Part shown: in pieces, positions 1 to 6,318 of the stretch
Position numbering within the stretch: the first letter of the stretch is position 1
Layout: each line of letters begins with the position of its first letter
NCBI GenBank assembly: GCA_043101635.1
Contig: JBICIE010000277.1
Span: 1 to 9,560 of the forward strand
DNA length: 9,560 bases
Origin: CAYMJK01 sp043101635
GTDB taxonomy: Bacteria > Planctomycetota > Phycisphaerae > Phycisphaerales > UBA1924
Direction of reading: 5' to 3'
Program-made: the position numbers and the translations under genes
The notes under the pieces: generated by a model
Told to the model about the DNA's origin: nothing
The model's input: the letters and a program-made list of their open reading frames with translations, nothing else
Databases searched by the model: none

Positions 1-17
1 CGACGCTCTTCCGATCT
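1..17 (+). other. Illumina TruSeq adapter remnant (non-biological)
   Basis: Bases 1-17 read CGACGCTCTTCCGATCT. This is identical to the last 17 bases of the standard Illumina TruSeq read-1 (universal) adapter, recalled from general knowledge. It sits exactly at the contig edge, where untrimmed adapter is expected. Genomic sequence appears to begin at base 18, because the conserved D-D-G start of the first protein repeat follows at once. Treat these bases as contamination, not as coding sequence. Confidence 0.95.
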
Positions 18-18
18 C

Positions 19-1572
19 GACGACGGCAACCTGATCCCGCTGGAAGAGCCGGTGGCCGACGCGGCCGTCTGGCACGTGCCCATGACCGAAGAGGAGGCCG
101 AGAAGGTCCGCCAGACGATCGCGCTGCGCCGCGACCTGTTCGATGGGCTGGTGATCCGCCGCTTCGCCGAGGCGCTGGACATGCTCCGGGCGGGCGGGCT
201 GGCGCCGTACTCGGTGTGGGAGGCGGTCAACGACACCGAGTTCGGGCGCAGGATCGCCGACTTCCGCGGGCCGATGTACGCCTACAACCGGCGCGGCAAC
301 CTGCTCAACGATCCCGACCTGCGCGAGTGGATGACGCTCGACCAGCTCAAGGAGTTCGGGCGGGTGTATCGCGGCTGGCAGGGGGTGTGGATCGCCCGCG
401 AGCAGCGCGAGCTGCGCAAGCTGCAGGAGGCCGGCGAGGGCGTCGAAGACTCCCAGCTCATGCCGGGCTATCTCGACAACATCCGCAAGACGATCGAGTT
501 TCTCGAAGAGGTGAAGCGCTCGCTCTACCGCTCCTACGGCGCCGGCGACGAGGGCTTCCTGGCGGACGTGCGCGGCCTCGACCTGACGCCCGAGCAGACC
601 GCTGAGATCGACCGCATCGCGGCGGCCGGGGACACAGGCGAGCTGACGCGCTTCCTGCAGATCGCCTTTGCGCTCACCGACGCCCAGAACCGCGAGCTGA
701 TCAAGCTGCGCAACCCCGAGCGGTGGGAGGCGATGCTGCTGCCCCCGCCGCTGGACACCGTGCCCGAGACGGTCACGTTCCAGCGCCCGAAGATCAACGC
801 GACCGGGCCCGATTACGCCCTGGTCGCCTACGAGGAAGATGGCCGGCTGAAGCGTCTGCCGACCGAACTGGACCTTGCCGCCCTGCGAGCCGTCCAGCTT
901 CCCGAAGACAAGCGGGCCCAGGCAGAGCAGATCGTCGCCGAGCGCGAGGCGATCTTTGATGATCTCATCATGAACTTCGTGGAGCAGATCCGCTGGATCT
1001 GCGCCACCGGCGATCTTGAGTCGATGTCGACGCTCCAGTTCCTGATGAATGAGGATCAGCTCATCCAGCCCATCCGGCACATGGGCATGCTGATGATGGG
1101 CTACTACGGCCGGGGGAACCTGCTCCACGACACCCAGCTCAAGGAACTGCTGAGCACCAGCGAGCACGAGGCCATGCGCGGGATCTACGAGGCCTATTCC
1201 AGCGCCTGGGTGGCCCAGTGCAAGGCCGAGGTCGAGGCCGGTCAGGCGGCCGGGCTCGAGTTCGACGAGAACAACGCCAAGGAAGGCAACCTGGTGCACC
1301 TGCTGCGGATGAGGGACTTCATGCGCAAGGCCCGCCAGCGCATCGCACAGCAGGTCGGCGCCACCGAGGATGACCTTGTCGAGACCGTCCGGCAGACGCT
1401 GCCGGCCGACGTCGCCGGCTCGCTGGAGCCGCTGCTGGAACGCTTCGCCGGCGCCGGGCCGGAGGAGCGCATCGAACTGTTCTGGACCATGCTGCTGCGC
1501 CTCACGCCCGAGCAGGCCCTGGGCCTGGTCGAAGCGCGACGCCCGGAGGCGGCGGCGCCGCCGGTCGGCTAA
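19..1572 (+). CDS. Hypothetical protein with two diverged copies of an uncharacterised helical repeat unit (5'-truncated)
   Basis: I do not recognise a named family. The frame is open from the first base, but its first codons are adapter, so the true start lies upstream of the contig and 19-21 is the first fully genomic codon. A GTG at 52 could pass for a start, but it falls inside the first repeat and is unlikely. The product (517 residues seen) contains two homologous units: A from about base 19 and B from about base 829. Both begin with an acidic pair and G (DDGNL, EDGRL) and carry R-G-N-L-L-x-D about 90 codons later (bases 292 and 1111). Predicted structure is mostly charged alpha-helix, with no visible membrane segment or catalytic motif. 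The next gene encodes a third copy with a signal peptide, so this protein probably also has an exported N-terminus that is lost here, perhaps 60-80 residues. Existence of the gene is near certain; its function is unknown. Confidence 0.85.
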   Translation, partial: DDGNLIPLEEPVADAAVWHVPMTEEEAEKVRQTIALRRDLFDGLVIRRFAEALDMLRAGGLAPYSVWEAVNDTEFGRRIADFRGPMYAYNRRGNLLNDPDLREWMTLDQLKEFGRVYRGWQGVWIAREQRELRKLQEAGEGVEDSQLMPGYLDNIRKTIEFLEEVKRSLYRSYGAGDEGFLADVRGLDLTPEQTAEIDRIAAAGDTGELTRFLQIAFALTDAQNRELIKLRNPERWEAMLLPPPLDTVPETVTFQRPKINATGPDYALVAYEEDGRLKRLPTELDLAALRAVQLPEDKRAQAEQIVAEREAIFDDLIMNFVEQIRWICATGDLESMSTLQFLMNEDQLIQPIRHMGMLMMGYYGRGNLLHDTQLKELLSTSEHEAMRGIYEAYSSAWVAQCKAEVEAGQAAGLEFDENNAKEGNLVHLLRMRDFMRKARQRIAQQVGATEDDLVETVRQTLPADVAGSLEPLLERFAGAGPEERIELFWTMLLRLTPEQALGLVEARRPEAAAPPVG

Positions 1573-1575
1573 GCC

Positions 1576-1583
1576 GAGAGGAA
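1576..1583 (+). promoter_or_regulatory. Ribosome binding site deciding the ATG at 1592
   Basis: GAGAGGAA lies about 8 bases before the ATG at 1592 and just after the TAA of the upstream gene. It supports this start over in-frame upstream codons that would lie inside the preceding gene. Confidence 0.7.
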
Positions 1584-1591
1584 CCTACCTG

Positions 1592-2533
1592 ATGAACCGC
1601 TCCGCCCCATTGTGCGTCCTCGCAGGCGCCCTGCTCGCCGCGCCCGCGACCGGCCAGCTCGCCCCCCCGCCGCCCGATCCGGTCGAGAAGCCGCCGGTCA
1701 TCTACCCCCCGCCCCCGCCCCCGCCGCGACCCGCGACCCCCCCGCCGCGCCAGCGCGGCCAGCCGGCGCCGCCCGACTTCGAGTTCGAGAGCCTGGTGGT
1801 CCGCGCCGACGACGGGCGGCTCAAGCCGCTGCCCAAGAGCCCCGAGTACCTGGCCCTGACGCGCAATCCCAAGCTGCGCGCTGACCAGAAGCAGGCGCTC
1901 ATCGAGGGCGTCGCCGCCTGGCAGGAGAGCATCGACACGCTGGTGATCGAGAACATCGACCTGGTGATCGATGTCGCCGGCGGACTCTTCGACCGGATCG
2001 ACCTGAACAAGCCCGAGGATTTCAACCAGGCCCAGGAGATCATGAAGGTGCTCATGGCCGGCGGCCGGCTCGCGGATTACCTCGAGAAAGAGGACATCAT
2101 CAACGTCGAGCAGCAGAACGCCACCATGGCCATCTGGCGCGAGTGGGTCAACGAGTACAACAAGGACGCCCTGGAAGCCGCTCGCGCCAAGCACGGCGAG
2201 AACATGCAGGAGGTCGCCGTCACCGCGGGCCGGGCCACCTTCCACCTGCTCACCATGAACCCCATGATGTCGTTCAAACGCATGACGCTCGAGATCGCCG
2301 GCAACTTCGACCAGGTGATGTCGCAGTCCGGCGTCGCCGAGGCCGCCCCCGATGAGGTCGCCGCGGCCAAGAAGGCCCTGGCCGAGGCAACCACCGACGA
2401 CCAGCGCTCCAAGGTGATCGTGGACCTGCTCGGCGAACTGCGCTTCAGCCAGCAGCGAGCCGTGCTGGAGGCCAACGAGGAACTTGCGCCCGACCCCAGC
2501 TTCCCGGAACTGCAGAACATCGGCGCCGGGTAA
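1592..2533 (+). CDS. Exported proline-rich hypothetical protein, single-unit paralogue of the upstream gene
   Basis: The product is 313 aa. Residues 1-21 look like a signal peptide: MNRS, a hydrophobic LCVLAGALLAAP core, and probable cleavage near ATG-Q. Residues 24-60 are proline-rich, with a run PPPPPPP near 39-45 that looks like a cell-envelope spacer. From about residue 70 the protein matches the units of the upstream gene: RADDGRLKPLP parallels EDGRLKRLP, the ESIDTLVIENIDL helix parallels the IFDDLIMNF helix, and GGRLADYLEKEDI parallels the RGNLLNDPDL region. The body is predicted to be helical, with no catalytic motif that I can name. The ATG at 1592 is chosen for its Shine-Dalgarno sequence and because the signal peptide starts there. 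The 19-base gap to the upstream stop suggests one operon. The export prediction is moderately firm; the function is unknown. It may be a periplasmic structural or binding protein. Confidence 0.85.
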   Translation: MNRSAPLCVLAGALLAAPATGQLAPPPPDPVEKPPVIYPPPPPPPRPATPPPRQRGQPAPPDFEFESLVVRADDGRLKPLPKSPEYLALTRNPKLRADQKQALIEGVAAWQESIDTLVIENIDLVIDVAGGLFDRIDLNKPEDFNQAQEIMKVLMAGGRLADYLEKEDIINVEQQNATMAIWREWVNEYNKDALEAARAKHGENMQEVAVTAGRATFHLLTMNPMMSFKRMTLEIAGNFDQVMSQSGVAEAAPDEVAAAKKALAEATTDDQRSKVIVDLLGELRFSQQRAVLEANEELAPDPSFPELQNIGAG

Positions 2534-2551
2534 CCGGCGCGCTGCAGCGCA

Positions 2552-2794
2552 TCACTCCATCGGCCCCCGCAGTGCGGGGACAACGTGGCGCTTCGCCCGG
2601 CGTGCGCATGGACTTCCGACCGCCTCGGAGGCGTCGCCAACGCGCCACCGAGTCATGGCCCCGGGCAAAGCTCCAGCCACATGGACCGCCGAAGGGGCGA
2701 CCCATGATCGCTTCGGACAGTCCCGGAGATGTCGCTCGTCGAATTCGAGCCGGTATCGCCTGAACATCTCGCGCTGCTCATCCTGAGACGCCAT
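2552..2794 (-). CDS. Doubtful small hypothetical protein (80 aa)
   Basis: A - strand frame opens with ATG at 2794 and stops at 2552. The first 25 residues (MASQDEQREMFRRYRLEFDE and on) look like a charged amphipathic helix. The rest is rich in Arg, Val and Ala, and its codons do not show the strong third-position G/C bias of the neighbouring genes. No Shine-Dalgarno sequence precedes the ATG. The frame also reads through the hairpins of this gap, as if a non-coding element were being translated. It may be a small divergent gene, a decayed gene end, or chance in GC-rich DNA. It resembles nothing I recognise. Confidence 0.15.
   Translation of the reverse strand: MASQDEQREMFRRYRLEFDERHLRDCPKRSWVAPSAVHVAGALPGAMTRWRVGDASEAVGSPCARRAKRHVVPALRGPME
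2560..2579 (-). repeat. Possible REP-like hairpin, copy 1
   Basis: CCCCGC-AGT-GCGGGG (2565-2579) forms a 6-base stem with a 3-base loop. Read on the - strand, the right arm continues as GCGGGGGCCGA. The hairpin at 6355-6375 ends GTGGGGGCCGA, also after a 3-base loop, and the pair next to the loop differs in a compensating way (G-C here, A-T there). That suggests one repeat family, but two short GC-rich copies are weak evidence. Confidence 0.3.
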
Positions 2795-2915
2795 CGCCCG
2801 GCGGCGCTCGGTGCTGAGCCCTGCATCGGTATCGAGCACTGCGGTTGCTCGGCCCCGGACTGGGCTCAGTGGCGCCGGCGGCGCCGGCCGCCCTCCATTC
2901 GCCGCCGATTTCCGG

Positions 2916-2921
2916 TACACT
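2916..2921 (+). promoter_or_regulatory. Candidate -10 box, possibly for a leaderless mRNA
   Basis: TACACT matches the TATAAT consensus at four of six positions and ends only 7 bases before the ATG at 2929. Transcription from it would start at or next to the A of the ATG. No Shine-Dalgarno sequence lies between (the spacer is CCCCACC), which fits a leaderless message. No good -35 box sits 16-18 bases upstream, so the call is tentative. Confidence 0.35.
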
Positions 2922-2928
2922 CCCCACC

Positions 2929-5900
2929 ATGACCACCACCCCCCTCTCCCGCCTCGCCCGCGCCGGCGCCGGGGCTGCCGCGGCGGCCACGTGCGTCCTC
3001 GCCCTCATCGCCTCCGCCGCGGCCGATCCGCCCACCAGCGGCTCGCCGCTGGCCCCGCCGCCCAACGGCCCGCGCCAGGCCGATCCCACCCGCTACGCCC
3101 TCACTGGCCTCACGCTGCACGCCGCGCCCGGCCAGACCGTCGAGAACGCCACCATCTGGATCGCCGATGGCGTCATCCGGCGCATCGCAAGCGGCGATGA
3201 GGCCGCAGGCGCAAGTCTCGACGGTTGGCGGGCGATCGACTACGACGGCCGCCACGCCTACGCCGGCTTCATCGACGCCTTCGTCGAGGTCGAAGCGCCG
3301 GCCCCCGCCGCAGATGAGCCCGGCCGCCACTGGAACTCCGCCGTCACGCCGCAGCGCTCCGTCCTTGATGGCGCCGGCGTGGACGCCACGATCAGCGATG
3401 AGCTGCGCAAGACCGGCTTCGTCGCCGCCCACATCACGCCCTCCGGCGGCATCTTCCGCGGCACGACGGCCGTGGTCTCGCTGGCCGCGCCGCCAGGCGA
3501 TCTCAGCCAAGGCCGCCCGCCTGTGTACGCAGATGATGTGTTCAATCAGCTCAGCCTCGACACCAACCGCGGCGAATACCCGTCATCACAGATGGGCACG
3601 ATCGCGCTGATCCGCCAGACGCTGTTCGATGTCGACTGGCAGCGCCGCGTCGATGGCGCCGGCGGCGAGGTCGAGTACTCGTGCCTCGAAGCGCTGTACG
3701 ACTCCCAGCGCCCGCTGCTGTTCGACGTCGACAACGAACTCGAGGTCATCCGCGCTGCCAAGATCGCGCGCGAGATGCAGCGACCGGTCGCCATCGTCGG
3801 CTCCGGCTCGGAGTTCCAGCGGCTGGACGCCATCGCCCGCGAGCGCGACGACACGGGCGGCATGCCGCTGATCGTGCCGCTCTCGTTCCCCGAGGCGCCG
3901 GATGTCTCCAGCGTCGCCAAGGCCGAATCCACCGACCTCGGCACGATGATGCGCTGGGAGCAGGCGCCGACCAACCCGCGCCGCCTGCACGAGGCCGGCT
4001 TCGATGTCAGCCTCACCACCAGCAAGGCCCGCGGCGGGCGGGGCGGCTTCCTCGGCAACCTGCGCACGGCCATCGAGAACGGCCTGCCCGAAGACGCCGC
4101 CCTCGCGATGATCACGACTGCGCCTGCCGCGCTGCTTGGCGTGGAGGATCAACTCGGCACGGTCGAGCAGGACAAGGTCGCCAGCCTGGTCATCACCGAT
4201 GGCCCGGTCTTCGCCAAGGACGCGAAGATCATGGATGTCTGGATCGACGGCCGGCGACACGAGATCAACCGCCCCGAGGATCCCTCCATCGCCGGCACGT
4301 GGGATGCCACGCTCGCCGGTCGCTTCCAGCTTGTCATGGAGATCAAGGGCCGCAACCAGGTGACCATCACCGAGCCCGGCGCCGAGGCCGATGCGCCGGA
4401 TGCCCCGGCCGCCGCCGCCGAAGGCGATGCCCCCGAGGCTGACCAGCCCGAAGCTGCGCCTGAAGGCGAAGCGGCCGAAGGGCCTGCTGACAAGCCCAAG
4501 GCCCCCTCCGTCAAAGCGAAGAAGGTCGAACGCGACCGCAACACCCTCACCATCATCTTCGATCACGAGCCCTTCGGCATGCCCGGCATGTTCACGCTCA
4601 GCGGCATGATCGATGGCGACACGATCCGCGGCACAGGCGCACGCCCGGATGGCCACGTCTTCGAGTGGTCCGCCACCCGCCGCGCAGCCGAAGCCGACGA
4701 CAAGAAGGACGAAGAGAAGAAGGCCGAGGACGACGAGTCGAAGGCGCCCGCCGAACTGCCCGGCTACCCCTTCGGCCCCTACGCCGTCGCGGAGATCCCC
4801 GACGCGCAGACCATCGTCTTCACCAACGCCACCATCTGGACCAGCGGCCCGGACGGGATCATCGAAGGCGGCTGGCTCGTCATCGAAGATGGCAAGGTGC
4901 ACGCCATCGGCTCAGGCCCGCTCGATGTCGCGACGCGCAACCAGGGCGTGATGATCGACTGCGAAGGCAAGCACATCACCCCCGGCCTGATCGACGCCCA
5001 CTCCCACACTGGCACCTGGACCGCCGGCACCAACGAAGGCGGCCAGGCCGTCACCAGCGAAGTGCGCATGGGCGACACCAGCGACCCCGACGCGATCAAC
5101 TGGTACCGCCAGCTTGCCGGCGGCGTCACCACCGTCAACACGCTGCACGGCTCGGCCAATCCCATCGGCGGCCAGAACGTCATCCAGAAGATCCGCTGGG
5201 GCGCTGTGCACCCGGACGACATGCACATGGAAGGCGCTACGCCCGGCATCAAGTTCGCCCTCGGCGAGAACGTCAAGCGCTCCCGCAGCGACAACAACAC
5301 CCGCTACCCCACCACGCGCATGGGCGTCGAAACCCTCATCCGCGACCGCTTCACCGCCGCCCGCGAATACGACGCCTCCTGGCGCCGCTGGGCCAGCGCC
5401 GACAGCGACGAAGCCCTCGCCGCCCTCGCCGAAGGCGCCATCCGCGGCGGCCTCTCCATCACCGAGAGCCCCGGCGACGTCGCCGCCATGCCGCGCCGCG
5501 ATCTCGAACTCGAAGCCCTCGCCGAGATCCTGCGCTCCGAGCGCCTCGTCCACTGCCACAGCTACCGGCAGGATGAGATCCTGATGCTCTGCCGCGTCGC
5601 CGGGGACTTCGGCTTCACGATCGGGTCCTTCCAGCACGGCCTGGAGTGTTACAAGGTCGCCGAGGCCGTGCGCGAGCACTCGCTCGGCGCCAGCATCTTC
5701 AGCGACTGGTGGGCCTACAAGGTCGAGGTGCAGGATGCCATTCCCTACGCTGGCCCCATCCTCTGGGAAACCGGCGTCACGGTGAGCTTCAACAGCGACT
5801 CCGATGAACTCGCCCGGCGCATGAACCACGAGGCGGCCAAGGCCGTCAAGTACGGCGATGTGCCGCCGGCCGAAGCGCTCAAGTTCGTCACCATCAACCC

Positions 5901-6318
5901 CGCCATCCAGCTTGGGATCGACGACAAGGTCGGCTCGCTGGAAGTCGGCAAGGACGCGGATCTCGTCATCTGGTCCAAGGATCCGCTCGACACCACCACG
6001 CGCCCCGAGGCGGTGTACATCGACGGGCGCGAGTATTTCTCCCTCGAGAAGGATGCCGAGTATCGCGCCACCATCGCCGCGGAGCGCCAGCGCCTGATCC
6101 AGAAGCTGCTCGGCGCCGGCAAGAGTGACGGCGGAGAGGGCGGCGGAAGCGGTCCTCCCGGCGGTCGGGGGCGCCGCCCGGGCGAACTCGCGCGCGGCGA
6201 TGATGGCCACCTGCCCCGCGGCTGGTGGTTCACGCGGGATGAGACCAGCGGCGTGACTCCTGCATCCATGATCTGCGGCGCCTGCGGCGTGTACGAGGAA
6301 CTGGAGGCCCAGCGATGA
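2929..6318 (+). CDS. Exported two-module amidohydrolase: degenerate N-terminal module, active-site-bearing C-terminal module
   Basis: The product is 1129 aa, about twice a normal amidohydrolase. Residues 1-32 are a signal peptide (cleavage near ASAAA-DPP). Module 1 (about 55-445) has the fold hallmarks: NATIWIADGVIRRI at the start, a final beta segment LGTVEQDKVASLVITDG. Its metal motif is lost, however: DAFVE at 116-120 stands where DAHSH is expected. Residues 453-585 form a beta-rich domain (GTWDATL ... FEWSATR), broken by an Ala/Glu/Pro-rich insert at about 484-530 and followed by a Lys/Glu/Asp-rich linker (588-605). Module 2 (about 625-1035) keeps HxH at H691/H693, K775 in IKFALGENVK, histidines at 875/877 and 903, and D957 in SFNSDSD, all plausible metal or catalytic ligands of the superfamily. 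The C-terminal tail is Gly/Arg-rich and contains CGAC (1116-1119). Hydrolysis of a C-N bond (cyclic amide, peptide or similar) in the periplasm is inferred; the substrate is unknown. The ATG at 2929 is chosen because the signal peptide begins there. Confidence 0.9.
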   Translation: MTTTPLSRLARAGAGAAAAATCVLALIASAAADPPTSGSPLAPPPNGPRQADPTRYALTGLTLHAAPGQTVENATIWIADGVIRRIASGDEAAGASLDGWRAIDYDGRHAYAGFIDAFVEVEAPAPAADEPGRHWNSAVTPQRSVLDGAGVDATISDELRKTGFVAAHITPSGGIFRGTTAVVSLAAPPGDLSQGRPPVYADDVFNQLSLDTNRGEYPSSQMGTIALIRQTLFDVDWQRRVDGAGGEVEYSCLEALYDSQRPLLFDVDNELEVIRAAKIAREMQRPVAIVGSGSEFQRLDAIARERDDTGGMPLIVPLSFPEAPDVSSVAKAESTDLGTMMRWEQAPTNPRRLHEAGFDVSLTTSKARGGRGGFLGNLRTAIENGLPEDAALAMITTAPAALLGVEDQLGTVEQDKVASLVITDGPVFAKDAKIMDVWIDGRRHEINRPEDPSIAGTWDATLAGRFQLVMEIKGRNQVTITEPGAEADAPDAPAAAAEGDAPEADQPEAAPEGEAAEGPADKPKAPSVKAKKVERDRNTLTIIFDHEPFGMPGMFTLSGMIDGDTIRGTGARPDGHVFEWSATRRAAEADDKKDEEKKAEDDESKAPAELPGYPFGPYAVAEIPDAQTIVFTNATIWTSGPDGIIEGGWLVIEDGKVHAIGSGPLDVATRNQGVMIDCEGKHITPGLIDAHSHTGTWTAGTNEGGQAVTSEVRMGDTSDPDAINWYRQLAGGVTTVNTLHGSANPIGGQNVIQKIRWGAVHPDDMHMEGATPGIKFALGENVKRSRSDNNTRYPTTRMGVETLIRDRFTAAREYDASWRRWASADSDEALAALAEGAIRGGLSITESPGDVAAMPRRDLELEALAEILRSERLVHCHSYRQDEILMLCRVAGDFGFTIGSFQHGLECYKVAEAVREHSLGASIFSDWWAYKVEVQDAIPYAGPILWETGVTVSFNSDSDELARRMNHEAAKAVKYGDVPPAEALKFVTINPAIQLGIDDKVGSLEVGKDADLVIWSKDPLDTTTRPEAVYIDGREYFSLEKDAEYRATIAAERQRLIQKLLGAGKSDGGEGGGSGPPGGRGRRPGELARGDDGHLPRGWWFTRDETSGVTPASMICGACGVYEELEAQR
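6303..6307 (+). promoter_or_regulatory. Ribosome binding site for the second amidohydrolase gene
   Basis: GGAGG lies 7 bases before the ATG at 6315, inside the end of the preceding gene. It supports the overlapping start over the alternative ATG at 6384, which has no comparable site upstream. Confidence 0.65.

Larger units (their letters stand above)
2534..2928. other. 395-base intergenic region with hairpins and no convincing gene
   Basis: No RNA gene is visible. Just after the preceding stop lies the perfect 12-base palindrome GCGCTGCAGCGC (2539-2550), then a GC hairpin at 2565-2579, then CGCCT-CGG-AGGCG at 2621-2633. None is followed by a T-run, so they are not classical intrinsic terminators, though they may end or stabilise the upstream mRNA. 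A further weak stem CGAGCA/TGCTCG spans 2833-2851. The far right holds a possible promoter for the amidohydrolase operon. A weak - strand reading frame is listed separately. Confidence 0.5.

Noticed and set aside
52..54. GTG at 52 as the true start of the first gene
   Set aside because: Coding similarity to the other repeat units begins before it, at 19-30, and no Shine-Dalgarno sequence precedes it. The gene is simply cut by the contig end.
1655..1760. C-rich stretch as a possible regulatory or structural DNA element
   Set aside because: It is explained by proline codons in the envelope-spacer region of the exported protein.
3586..4902. Long - strand open frame (438 codons) opposite the amidohydrolase gene
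   Set aside because: It lies fully within the + strand gene, has a low-complexity Gly/Asp/Val composition and no recognisable motif. Such mirror frames are common in GC-rich DNA. The same applies to 4912-6210, 5745-7295, 7693-9138 and 1502-2245 on the - strand.
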